Source: Stomorhina lunata
Taxonomy: Eukaryota > Arthropoda > Insecta > Diptera > Rhiniidae
Length of the DNA: 64,000 nucleotides
Assembly: GCA_933228675.1 (NCBI GenBank)
Contig: OW121742.1
Location: 108,876,940 to 108,940,939 of the forward strand
Direction: 5' to 3'
The number at the start of each line of letters is the position of its first letter. Positions within the stretch are counted from its first letter, which is position 1. A program made the position numbers and the translations under genes. The notes beneath the pieces are model-generated. The model was not told the DNA's origin. It saw only the letters and a program-made list of their open reading frames with translations, and searched no databases. Of the stretch, positions 23,111-34,899 are shown one piece after another.

Positions 23111-24596
23111 TTTTTTATTGAATTTTTTATAAACAAATTTAATTAAAAAGCGAGGAATTTCATAGTTTTTTAGGTTGATTTTAACTTTTTGAGGCTGATT
23201 TCAACTTTTTGATGTTAATTTCTAATTTTTGAAGATGACTTTAAGTTTCAAATTTGTTTTAAATCAAAGAAAATTTAAGTTTGTTGAGCTTAAATTATTT
23301 TTAAAGATTTCTCTTTTTCTATTTTTCTCAACTTTCTTTAAAATTTCCTCACTTGTTTTTATCATTTCTCAATATCAATTCAGTAGTCTAGGCCTTTAGG
23401 GCCTTATGTCTACTTTATTTTGAGCTTAATAAAAGACAAATGATAAAATTTGGCTTCTTCATTAAATAATTGCTTTCTTTTGCCTTTGATATCTTATTTT
23501 TTCCACCCTTCAAAAAGAAAATCTTTTCAAATTACTTGCAACCTTCACTTCTAACATTTTACACATAATTTACACAAATTTTCTTTGTGTAAAAAAAATC
23601 TTCGAAAACAAATTCTTTTGTTATCTTAAAGGAAAGGGTGTCTGGGGGAAAGCTCTTTATTCTTGATTTTCTTATCTACTAAAGAAAGGAGTGTGAGTTG
23701 AAATTTAAAATTACGCATTTTTTAGGAAAATTATATTGCTTTTATAGTCTCGGAATATGAGTAACTCACGAAGCTTTCATTACTTTGACTTCCTTCCTTT
23801 TGTGCGAGTAATACAAATATTTATCTTGAATTTATTTCTATATGATGATGATGTTATTTTTTTAGTCTAAAAAACAGCTTCTTTTGTGATTTTTTTCCCC
23901 TTTATATACATATTTCGGATATGGAGAAGCAAATTTAAAATTTTAATGAGCTTCTTCCAAGAGCTTTCAGTTTTTTATTCTTTTTGGATAGATTCAGTAC
24001 TTTAATATTAACAAGTGCTGGGTATTATTTTATTATTCCATTCGAGAGCGAACATTCTGCTAGAGGGGAATTTGAAAGTATACTTTTGTGCGTTACTTAC
24101 ATAAATAAAATCATTGCATACTTTTGCCTGTTTTAAAATCAACAACAATTGTATAGCATACATTTACGGAATATGTATAGAATTCCTTAGCATTAAACCT
24201 TATTTGATATTGTTTTCTCCAAAACTCAAAAACGTGTGTATATTTTTACCTTTTTTTATGTGAAACGGGGGTGGTTTTCCACTCATAAAAGTTAATTTTT
24301 GTTCCTTTTCTGTTTTTATGTGAATTATTATTCTTACCTTAGTTTTAATATAATGTTCTTTGACAATAATAAAATCTACCTTTAGATTTTCTTTATACTC
24401 CTTAAAACATGTTACTCTGGTTTATTAACCATTAAAGCTTTTTTTTTCTTGACAACAGGAGTTTGAGCTTTTTGTTTTGTTTATTTATTAAAATTTCCCT
24501 GTTTTATTTTAATGTTTCAATTTCAAAAGGAAAATCTTATTAAAATAAGTTTTATTATAACTAAAATTTTATGTTTATTTGTTTGCTTTATTTCAG
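23111..24596. other. Intron end upstream of fz exon
   Basis: No tandem repeat and no open frame of interest. It ends with a long T-rich stretch and tttatttcag, the acceptor for the exon at 24597. Confidence 0.55.
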
Positions 24597-24716
24597 GATA
24601 AACGAGACTGTGGTGCTCCCTGTCATGCCATGTTTTTTCCCGAAAAGGAACGCACCGTACTCAGGTATTGGGTGGGCTCGTGGGCGGCTGTTTGTGTGGC
24701 AAGTTGTTTGTTTACG
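24597..24716 (+). CDS. fz: frizzled, internal exon (linker and start of TM1)
   Basis: This 120-base exon encodes 40 residues of the Frizzled Wnt and planar-polarity receptor, a seven-pass plasma-membrane protein. The frame opens DKRDCGAPCH, the conserved cysteine pair of the linker after the extracellular cysteine-rich domain. It runs through FFPEKERTVLRYWVGSW into the first half of TM1 (AAVCVASCLFT). The acceptor is tttcag before 24597 and the donor is gtaagt at 24717. Both ends are phase 0, and the frame joins directly to the exon at 43918 (CLFT then VLTFLIDSSRF). The protein matches Drosophila Fz as I remember it rather than Fz2, which diverges here. The cysteine-rich-domain exon(s) must lie upstream of the window, so the preceding intron is at least 24.6 kb. 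Identification is from recall of the family; no alignment was run. Confidence 0.92.
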
Positions 24717-24779
24717 GTAAGTTAGAATATTTCTTTAACATAAAATGTTTAAATTTTATTAATTTTTAAGCTTTCAATT

Positions 24780-27440
24780 TAAACGCTCCTTTAAAATCAC
24801 GAAAAGCTTTTAAAAAGCTTTTCTAGTTTCTGTATTTTTTAACTATTTTTTTTTTCCCCAAAAAACTTATTTAGATACATTTAATTAATCATTTATGGCA
24901 TCAAACCTTTGATTTAAATATTATTTCCTAATAAAATTCACAAAAACTTTTAAAGAACTTTTTCCTTTTTAAGTTAAATTAAGAAAAATAAACTTCAATA
25001 ACTAATTTTAATACACTTGTAACTTTAGACTTATAAATTACACATCTTTTTCATCATTGCAAGCCAAAAGCTTTCGAAAAGCTTTAATATTTAAAAAATT
25101 TCAATCAAAATTATGAAAAGCTTTCAAAATTTTTCCGGAAACATTAATTTAAAAACATTTTATTAAACATTTCTTCATGAAATTCACCAAAGCTTTTAAA
25201 GAGCTTTTGCCTTTTTTAGTTAAATTAAAGGAAATAAACTTAAAAAAATAAATCTTTATACACTTGTGTATTTAAACCTATAAATTACATATATTTCTTT
25301 ATCATTCATCAAAAATTAAGAAAAGCCTTACAAAATTTTTTAAATTCTTCAAAAAAAAAACTAATTTAAAAAGCATTTTAATGAACATTTTACATGAAAT
25401 CCTCGATTTTACAAGGTTTTTGATTTTTTGAGTAAGAAAAATCTTCAAAAACAAATTCTTATAAATTTGTCAATATAAATTTAGATTTTCTCATGATTTA
25501 ATAGAATTTTTTATAAAACTTACAAAAGCTTTTAAAGAGCTTTTGCTTTTTTAAGTTAAATTATTTACATTTGCAACATTAAGCTTTTAAATTACATATG
25601 TTTTTCATCATTTCTAGTCAAAAGCTTTTGATTAAAAACATTTTGTTAAACATTTCTTACATGAAATCTTCGACTTAAGTAAAAACTTTCAGAGTTTTTG
25701 ATTTTTTGAGTTAGAAAAGCTTCAAAAACAAATTCTTATAAATTTTTTAATATAAATTCAGATTTTCCTTAGATTCCCATGATTTTAATAGAATTTTCTT
25801 ATAAAACTCACAAAAGCTTTTAAAGAGCTTTTTCTATTTTAGTTAAATCAAGGAAAATAAACTTTAAAAGCAAATGTTTATATATTTGTAACATTAAACT
25901 TATAACTTACATATATTTTTTCTCATTGCAAGCCAAAAGCTTTCTAAAAGCTTTAATTTTTTCAAAATTTCAAAAGCTATGAAAAGCTTTCAAAAGTTGT
26001 TTAATATTTTCATAAAAACATTTCTTATATAAAATATTCGATTGTAGTAAAAATTCGTAATAAAAATCTCAAAAGCTTTTAAAGAAATTTCGATTTTTTG
26101 AGTTAGAAAAGCTTCAAATACAAAATCTTATAAATTTGTTAATATAAATTCAGATTTTCCTATGATTCCTATTATTGTAATATAATTTTCTTATAAAACT
26201 CGTAAAAGCTTTAAAGGAGCTTTTGCATTTTTAAGTTAAATTAAGGAAAATAAACTTCTAAAATAAATCTTTATACACTTGTATCTTTAAACCTATAAAT
26301 TACATATGTTTTTCATCATTGCAGGCCAAAAGCTTTCAAAAAGCTTAAATTTTTTAATATTTTACCCAATATAATAAAAAGCTTTTGAAGAGTTTCCAAT
26401 ATTTTTAGTTAAAAAAGCTCCAAAAACAACTTAAATTTAGATTTGCCTAAGTTTTTACTTTTAAATTAATTTAATTGTAAAAAATCGTAATAAAAATCAC
26501 AAAAGCTTTAAACAAATTTTTGATTTTTTGAGTTAAAAAAGCTTCTTAAACAAATTCTTATCAGTTTGTCAACTTAAATTCAGATTTTCGGTATATTTTT
26601 CATAATTATCATCTTAGAGCTTTCAATGAGCTATTTTTTAATATTTTTTCATTTCATAACAATTATCTGAAAGCTTTCAATGAGCTTTATTTGCTGTTAA
26701 TATTTTTTCATTATAAAACATTATTTTGTATTTATAATATGAAAACTTAAATTTTAGTTTTTCCTAAGGAATATTCTCAAAAGCTTTTTCTTTTCTGAGT
26801 TAAAATTCAAAAATAAATTCTTATAAAATTGTCAAACTAAATTCTGGTTATCCCTAAAAGAGCTTCAATTTTTAAAATTTCACCAAAAATTATTAAAAGC
26901 TTTTGAAAAGCTTTTTTAGTTTATTTCAATTTAAAATATTTTTTCTCAAAAAACTGATTTAAAAATGTATTATTACATATTAAGAACATAAAACCTTAAA
27001 TTTTCGTAAAGTTTCCTAGTAAAAATCACAAAATTAAAAAAATTATTTAAAAATGTATTATTACACATTATTAACATACAAATTTAAACTTTCGTGAAAT
27101 TTCCCAGAAAAAAATCACAAAAGCTTTCAAGCTGCTTTTGCTCATTAAAGTTTCATTATCAAAAAAAAAAAAACCTTTAAAAACAAATTCTTAGAAATTT
27201 GTTGCTTTTAACTCAGAGTTTTAGTATATATTTCTTTTTAAATCGAAAAAAGCTTTCAAAGAGCTTTACTTTTTTCTGATAATTCAAAAAGTTTTTGTAA
27301 AACAAAATTTCGAACAGAAAATTCTAAAAACTTGGAACATTTAAATTCGGAAATTTTAACCTAGAATCTCTTAAAGCTTTCAAAGAGCTTTAATTTCTTT
27401 AATATTTCAAAAACTTTTCTTATAAAACAAAAAAAAAACT
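24780..27440. repeat. aagctttt-rich degenerate repeat region, block 1
   Basis: Dozens of aagctttt/aaaagctt words, often paired as aaagctttcaaaagcttt, within diverged ~300-bp units. Recurrent words are aaattcttataaatttgtca, ataaactt-aaaa-aaat and aaattacatatgtttttcat. Each aaaagctttt is itself a palindrome. Not coding. Confidence 0.7.
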
Positions 27441-28880
27441 TATTTTTTTGCTAAGCAGACAAAAATTGAAAAAAAAAAAAAAATGTTGAGATAAAATGTT
27501 TCTTTATTTTAAAGTTATTTAGGAAGTCAAATTTTAAAAATCAAAATCTAATTTTACTGAAATAAAAATGTATTAAGATTTTTTGTGGATTTTTATTTAT
27601 TTTTAAACAAATTTCTCGCATTTTATGAAAAATCAAGGAATTTTTATTGTTTAAAACTCAATAAAAATCTGTTTAAATTCTTACATTTTTTGATAAAATC
27701 TTAGTAAATTTTTTGTGCTTACTATTTCTTATTTTATAGAAAATGAAATATACTTAAAATTTTTTCCTTAAATCTAAAGGGAAAAAAGTTTTTCTCCATA
27801 ACCTCACAAATTTTAATTTGATATAACTCACGAACCCTTTAGCGTTTTTGATTCAAATTTGTTGTACTTATTAGTTAGTGAGCAGGCAATAATAAGAAAA
27901 AAGCTTTTGTAAAAGTACTTGTTAATTTTAAAGTTATTGAGGAAATAACAATTTTTTGATAAAATCATTGAGTTAATAACTTTAGCTTTGTGCTAACTAT
28001 TTCTTTTTTTTGTAGAAAATAAAAATTACTTTTAATTTTTCCTTTAAATCTAACAGGAAAAAAAATGTTCTCCCTAACCTCACAAATTTTAATTTCAAAT
28101 AACTCAAAAACCCTTTAAGTTTTTTATTTAAAATTTGGTGTGCTTATTAGTTACTAAATTGACAATAATACGAAAAAAAGTTTTTTTTTTAAATACTTGT
28201 TAATTTTAAAGTTTGTTGAGGAAGATACATTCGTTTGATAAAATCTTAGTAAATCTTTGAGTAAATAACTTCAACTTTGTTCTAACTCTTTCTTATTTTA
28301 TGGAAAATTAAAAATAATTAATTTTTTTTCTTTAGATCTTAAGAGAAAAAAGTTTTTCTCCCTAACCTCACAAATTTTAAATTCAAATAACTCATGAACC
28401 CTTTAAGGTTTTTGTTTAAAATTTGGTATACTTATTAGTTACTGAACAGACAATAATACGAAAAAAGCTTTTGTAAAAATACTTTTTAATTTTAAAGTTA
28501 TTAAGGAAGATATAATTTTGACATAACCTCAAAATTTTAATTTTGCTGAAATTAGAATTTTTTTTTTTGTTTGAGTAAATAACTTCAAGTTTGTGCTTAC
28601 TATTTCTTATTTTATGGAAAATTAAAAATAATTAATTTTTTTTCTTTAGATCTTAAGAGAAAAAAGTTTTTCTCCCTAAACTCACAAATTTCAAATTCAA
28701 ATAACTCATGAACCTTTAAAGGTTTTTGTTTAAAATTTGGTATACTTATTAGTTACTGAACAGACAAAAATACGAAAAAAGCTTTTGTAAATAGACTTTT
28801 TAATTTTAAAGTTATTAAGGAAGATATAATTTTGACATAACCTCAAAATTTTAATTTTGCTGAAATTAGAAAATTTTTGT
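27440..28880 (+). repeat. S1 satellite block 4
   Basis: Four or five monomers with cores near 27796, 28075, 28360 and 28677. The last two are a close tandem duplication (about 317 bp) sharing tcttaagagaaaaaagtttt, aacctttaaaggtttttgtt-like and gaagatataattttgacata. Confidence 0.85.
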
Positions 28881-30029
28881 TTTGTTTGATTATTTTAATT
28901 TTTTTTCATTAACTTTCGGATTTGGTCTTTCAATGGGAACGATTTTGAGGTTTTTTCAAAGATTTCTTTTAGCAATTAGATTTTTTCTCAGAACAAGGTG
29001 TGATTCCACATTAAGCCCATTTCTCGATTTAAGGCCTATTTTTGGAAGCTTAGGTATATTTTTAATCAAATGTTGTTTTTATATTTAATTATCATTAATT
29101 TTTTTCTTCCAAAATAACTGAAATGACGAGACATTTCAGTTGTAGTGTATTTAAACAACATTTCTATTAGTTCTCTTGAATTTGACAGCATGTCAAAGTT
29201 TTTCAGAGATAATGTAAAACATTTCAATTTTTTTTTGGTAAAAAAAAAAATAAATTACTTAAATTTTGCAATATATGAATACGAGCATATGTTGGCATAT
29301 GTAAACATATTTAAGTTTGGATTAAAAATATTACATACATATTTATTTCAATTGAAAATGCTGAAAGCTTTTGCATATGACATATAAGTAAGCCACTTTT
29401 TAGTTTTTAACTATTTTTTTTTTTTTGCAAAATTTTAAATTTTGTGATAAAACCATGACATAAAAATGTTGCAGCTTAAAAATATTTCGGTCTTAAAATT
29501 CAAAAATTAAATGTAAATTTTTACAATTTTGTTACTAAAGTCAGACAATTTAAAGCCCAAATCCATACATTTTTGGAGTAAAAGCTTTGGAAATGTCAAA
29601 AGTTTGTTTAATAATGAACAATCATGTCACAAATATTTTTTAGTTTAAGTACAAAAAATTTTGTTCTTATGATGATGATTTATTTCTGTATGTAGAAGAA
29701 CATATGGTGGTCACTTGAAAGACCATTTTAGGGAGGTTTCTACGCATATGGAATGCTTAAAAGCTTTTGGCTTGAAAGGGCATTGATGGAAAATTACTTA
29801 CTACAAAAACAAATGTCCTCATCATGGTCTTTCTTTGTCATGAATATAATGATTAATAATGGAAAAAGAAAACGTGTTTTGAATTTTAGTTAAACATTTT
29901 TTTACAACCCAAAGCTTTTGTTTTCAATGCCTGTTTATTTAATAATAAATTTTGCAAATCACCGTTATTTAAAGTCTAAAAGTTCTCTAATCAAGAAAAA
30001 TGTTTTCCATTTCTTTTTGGAGAAAACAT
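28881..30029. other. Intron without recognised feature
   Basis: AT-rich. Short open frames are phenylalanine/leucine-rich and lack domains. Nothing else seen. Confidence 0.5.
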
Positions 30030-30457
30030 CCCAGCAAAACTTTGGTAATGGCAAGTACTCTGATAACTGGTTACCTTGTAACGACTACAACATACCATCC
30101 GAATAAATAATAAGTTATTACAGAAGTACTTATTTGTAATTAAGATGGTAATTTAATCTGAATGGCCCCGGTTCAAATCCCACCAAGGGCAACAATTTTT
30201 TTTAGTTTTTTTTTTATTAAAAGAGTCTTTTTAAATTTTTTTGAATTTTAACAACTTAAATATTATCTTCTGTAAAAAAAATGTATAAAACTAACTCACG
30301 TTAATGAAAAAATACCATCATGAGTCAATTTTGATTATGTAGGGGATGTTGAATACCAAACACGATTCTAATTGGTCTTGGTAAACCCAACTTATCTGGG
30401 TCATCCTTTATCTCAACTGTGGATACACACCTCCTCATGGTATCACCCGGGGAGCTA

Positions 30458-31679
30458 TCGGGTGTTTTTTATTGAGGTATAGAACTTTAAGTTGGCATCA
30501 CTGTTTTAACTGGCGGCCATTTTGTCAGCTGTCAAGTGATTAATATCTAGTTTGGTTTGCCATTTCATCATGAACAGGTTGACAAAAGAACAACGCTTGC
30601 AAATCGTGCAAATTTATTTCGAAAATAATGGTTCAGTTCGCGAAGTTCACCGCAAGCTCCGTCCATTTTATGGTCGACATAATCGTCCATCAGAGCAATT
30701 AATTCGGTTAACCATGGATCGTTTTCGCACTACGTTTACTCTATGTGATAATACGCATCCGCAGCGACGTCGAACAGTGCGCACCGAAGAAACAATTGCC
30801 GCTGTAGAGCAAAGTGTTGAAGAGGACCCGAATGAATCGATTCGCCACCGTGCACAGCAATTGGAGCTTTGTCCATCAACTTTATGGAAGATTTTGCGCA
30901 AATATCTTGGCTTGCGACCTTACAAGATCCAGCTTGTGCAAGAATTAAAGCCGCGAGACCATGCAATGCGTCGTGATTTTGGTGTATGGGCCGAAAATGA
31001 GATTGATCTCGATGCTGATTTTCATCGCAAAATTTTGTTCAGTGATGAGGCTCATTTTTGGTTGAATGGCTACGCCAACAAGCAAAATTGCCGCATTTGG
31101 AGTGAAGAGAATCCACATGAGACCCTTAAGACGCCATTACATCCACAAAAACTGACTGTTTGGTGTGCTCTATGGGCTGGTGGAGTCACTGGGCCATACT
31201 TCTTCCGAAATAATGCTGGAGAGTCAGTTACCATAAATGGAGACCGGTATAGAGCCATGATAACCGACTATTTTGTTCCCCAATTGGATGGCATGAATGT
31301 GGATGAATTGTGGTTCCAACAAGACGGCGCTACATGCCACACAGCGCACGTCACAATTGATTTATTGAAGGAAACATTCGATGAGCGCATAATTTCGCGG
31401 AATGGACGTGTCAATTGGCCACCAAGATCGTGCGATTTGACACCACTGGATTATTTTCTTTGGGGATACGGCCCCATATGCTCGAAAAAGTAGTTGAAAA
31501 TTGGACCTGTAGAATTGGCTTTATTCGAGCCAGCCGCGGCGGCCACATGCCCGAAATCATATTTAAACATTAATGGCATAAAATTATCCTTCCAATAAAG
31601 CCAAATTGATGGACATTAAAACAATTTTCTTGTGTTTTATTTCAATTCGAAGTTCTATACCTCTAAAAAAAACACCCAT
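30458..31679 (+). mobile_element. rosa-type mariner, copy 2 (1222 bp)
   Basis: TA at 30456-30457 and 31680-31681, with the same inverted termini as the copy at 18647. The empty-site sequence is visible in copy B (gatatagtttaac), confirming insertion with TA duplication. It is shorter than copy 1 by an 82-bp internal deletion. Confidence 0.94.
30552..31573 (+). pseudogene. DD41D mariner transposase truncated by an 82-bp deletion
   Basis: An open frame of 313 codons (30552-31493), followed by the out-of-frame remainder to 31573. All three catalytic aspartates are present (D165 in FSDEAHF, D258 in QQDGATCHTA, D300 in DLTPLDYF), as are both DNA-binding regions. Immediately after YFLWGY an 82-bp stretch present in copy 1 (19658-19739) is missing. 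The junction sits in a 3-base direct repeat, ata. The resulting frameshift adds GPICSKK and a stop, losing about 60 C-terminal residues. Apart from this the frame has no disabling change, so it is recent, but activity without the C-terminus is doubtful. Confidence 0.93.
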
Positions 31680-32190
31680 TAGTTTAACACCTATTAATAT
31701 TGTGAGTTATGTTCCGAGAGTTGTCCCATAAGATCGATAAAAATGGGTTAGGATTACGGGCTAGTAACTCTCTCTTGAAAAAAAAAAATGCAATGAAGAT
31801 GATAAAATTAGAATTGAAATGTCCCACTACCTAAGTAGAGGAACATTTTTCAAAGCTTGGCCTATAAAATTGGAGAATATTCGCACAAGATCGAAATCCA
31901 TGGAATTCTAAAATATGCTCGGACTTTGACCTTAACAGGTTGTAACATTTAAGTAAGTAAGAGTCAATCTTACATAAAAACTTATACAAAAAAGAAGATT
32001 AAAATTGTTTAAGTTTTAAAATAATTTTAAAAAGTTTTAAAATAATTACAAAAAATCGTATAAAAATATTTTTCCAAAAATTACAACAAAGCAAAAAAAA
32101 AAGCAGGGAAAAACAAAGTTATTTTCACATGATTTTGGATCTAAAAATAAAAATTGTTTATATTAATTATAAGCTGCTAAGTTTTCAACG

Positions 32191-32262
32191 TATGAAGTAG
32201 CTCAGTGGAAGAGTCTCTGCCTAGCAGTCGGAGGGTCTGGGTTCGAGCCCCCATGGGATCAT
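32191..32262 (+). pseudogene. tRNA-Ala(AGC)-like segment inside copy C
   Basis: Essentially identical to the segment in copy B. It has the A box tagctcagtgg, anticodon loop ctagcag and B box ggttcgagccc (32240-32250), with poor acceptor pairing. Its preservation in two copies reflects shared descent and possibly recent spread. Confidence 0.7.
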
Positions 32263-32510
32263 AAAAAAAATTTTGTATTTCGTTTAAAAATATATGTTTT
32301 TAATAAAACAACAACAAAAAAGTTGTTGCTGTTGTTGTTGTTGCTTTCAAATTGCTTACCCAAGTCATTACTTTTCTGCAATTGGTAAGTACTTGCCTCC
32401 AATGACATCCCCATGTTAATGTAATGACTTAAACAGTGAATGAGTAAGTAGTTCGTGTTCAATAGTTTAACTGTTTAACTCATTATTTGGTAATGAAAAG
32501 TTTTACTGGG

Positions 32511-32990
32511 ATAAACTTCATTTCTTTACTCATTCATAAATATTTAAATAAATTTTCCTCATAGATTTTTACAATCTCCAAAATCATTATAAAGAAAAAG
32601 GCTTTTTTCTCCTACCTTTTATTTTCGCCCTACAAAAAAAGTGTTAATATCATCTGTCTTAGGTAAACAGATTTTCGACGCATTTCATTACAACTTTTGT
32701 GCAATTTCACTCTCGAGTTTCAGCTCAAAGTCAAACATTGACATCGTCAGCTCATTAAAACGTCATTTGTCAACACAACGACGACAGTTAAGTCAATTGT
32801 TTTTTTTTTTTTTTTTGACACCCAAAAGTCAAATAAGAGTTTTACTAGGGCAAAAAAAGTTCATGCACAAACAAGAACTTTTTTTGTTATGGTAGGTAAA
32901 GGGAGATAGGTTTAAAAGCAAGATATAATTAAATAAATGGAAAAAGTTTTAAATTAATTTCAATAAGAAAAAGCTTTTATATACTTTAAC
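32511..32990. other. Intron without recognised feature
   Basis: No repeat or gene recognised. Contains a long T-run near 32800. Confidence 0.5.
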
Positions 32991-32994
32991 CAAA

Positions 32995-34895
32995 AATTTT
33001 CAAAAAATTTCCTATAAATAGTCAATTTTCGGAAAATTTCCTCTAAATAGTAAATTTTCGGAAAATTTCCTCTAAATAGTAAATTTTCTAAAAATTTCCT
33101 ATAAATAGTCAATTTTCGAAAAATTGCCTATAAATAGTCAATTTTCAAAAAAATGTCCTATAAATAGTCAATTTTTGAAAAATTTCCTATAAAAAGTCAA
33201 TTTTCGAAAAATTTCCTGTAAATAGTCAATTTTTGAAAAATTTCCTATAAAAAGTCAATTTTTGAAAAATTTCCTATAAATAGTCAATTTTCGAAAAATT
33301 TCCTATAAATAGTCAATTTTCGAAAAATTTCCTATAAATAGTCAATTTTCGAAAAATTTTCTATAAATAGTCAATTTTCGAAAAATTTCCTATAAATAGT
33401 CAATTTTCGAAAAATTTCCTATAAATAGTCAATATTCAAAAAATTTCCTATAAATTGTCAATTTTCGAAAAATTTCCTATAAATAGTCAATTTTCGAAAT
33501 ATTTCCTATAAATAGTCAATTTTTGATAAATTTCCTATAAAAAGTCAATTTTCTAAAAATTTTCATAAATAGTCAATTTTCGAAAAATTTCCTAAAAATA
33601 GTCAATTTTCGAAAAATTTCCTAAAAATAGTCAATTTTCGAAAAATTTCCTAGTCAATAGTCAATTTTAGAAAAATTTCCTATAAAAAGTCAAGTTTCGA
33701 AAAATTTCCTATAAATAATCAATTTTTGAAAAATTTCCTATAAAAAGTCAATTTTTGAAAAATTTCCTATAAATAGTCAATATTCAAAAAATTTCCTATA
33801 AATTGTCAATTTTCGAAAAATTTCCTATAAATAGTCAATTTTCGAAAAATTTCCTATAAATAGTCAATTTTTGATAAATTTCCTATAAAAAGTCAATTTT
33901 CGAAAAATTTTCTATAAATAGTCAATTTTCGAAAAATTTCCTATAAATAGTCAATTTTCGAAAAATTTCCTATAAATAGTCAATATTCAAAAAATTTCCT
34001 ATAAATTGTCAATTTTCGAAAAATTTCCTATAAATAGTCAATTTTTGATAAATTTCCTATAAAAAGTCAATTTTCTAAAAATTTTCATAAATAGTCAATT
34101 TTCGAAAAATTTCCTAAAAATAGTCAATTTTCGAAAAATTTCCTAAAAATAGTCAATTTTCGAAAAATTTCCTAGTCAATAGTCAATTTTAGAAAAATTT
34201 CCTATAAAAAGTCAAGTTTCGAAAAATTTCCTATAAATAATCAATTTTTGAAAAATTTCCTATAGAAAGTCAATTTTTGAAAAATTTCCTATAAATAGTC
34301 AATTTTCAAAAAAATTTCCTATAAATAGTCAATTTTTGAAAAATTTCCTATAAAAAGTAAATTTTCAAAAAATTTCGTATAGTCAATTTTCTAAAAATTT
34401 CCTATAAATAGTAAATTTTCGAAAAATTTCCTATAAATAGTCAATTTTCGAAAAATTTCCTATAAATAGTCAATTTTTGAAAAATTTCCTATAAAAAGTA
34501 AATTTTCGAAAAATTTCCTATAGTCAATTTTCGAAAAATTTCGTATAGTCAATTTTCTAAAAATGTCATATAAATAGTCAATTTTCGAAAAATTTCCTAT
34601 AAATAGTTAATTTTTGATAAATTTCCTATAAAAAGTCAATTTTCTAAAAATTTCCTATAAATAGTCAATTTTCGAAAAATTTCCTATAAATAGTCAATAT
34701 TCAAAAAATTTCCTATAAATAGCCAATATTTAAAAAATTTCCTATAAATAGTCAATTTTCGAAAAATTTCCTATAAATAGTCAATTTTCGAAAAATTTCC
34801 TATAAATAGTCAATTTTCAAAAAAATTTCCTATAAATAGTCAATTTTCAAAAAAATTTCCTATAAATAGTCAATTTTCGAAAAATTTCCTATAAA
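32995..34895 (+). repeat. 29-bp minisatellite (cctataaatagtcaattttcg type)
   Basis: About 65 tandem copies of a 29-bp unit, cctataaatagtcaattttc followed by gaaaaattt. The unit contains the palindrome ttttcgaaaa and variants with tttttgaaaa, tattcaaaa or ttctaaaaa. A 522-bp (18-unit) block of variants is duplicated; see findings. It ends at taaaaaataatttt near 34895. No spacers, so not CRISPR-like. Confidence 0.95.
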
Positions 34896-34899
34896 AAAT

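Larger units (their letters stand above)
30330..31960 (+). mobile_element. RTE-derived insert inside copy C (split by mariner)
   Basis: Bounded by gagtcaat at 30322-30329 and 31961-31968. The left part (30330-30457) and right part (31680-31960) are contiguous in copy B and are separated here only by the mariner plus its duplicated TA. A few small deletions distinguish it from B, for example the loss around 31828. Confidence 0.72.
30030..32510 (+). mobile_element. Composite TIR element, copy C, with nested mariner
   Basis: Has the same ends as copy B: cccagcaaaactttggtaat on the left, and attatttggtaatgaaaagt followed by tttactggg on the right. Without the mariner it is about 1257 bp. Internal order is identical to B: B-box-like site, RTE-derived insert, tRNA-like segment, acaac stretch. 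Flanks are agaaaacat and ataaacttc, with no convincing target duplication beyond a possible AT. The rosa mariner lies inside its RTE-derived insert. Confidence 0.83.

Noticed and set aside
18653..30480. Local duplication as the source of the two rosa mariners
   Set aside because: Flanking sequences differ completely, each has its own TA, and an empty site for the second copy is seen in element copy B. Independent insertions fit better.
32995..34895. Regular 29-bp repeats resembling a CRISPR array
   Set aside because: Units are directly tandem with no unique spacers, and the context is a fly gene intron. It is a minisatellite.
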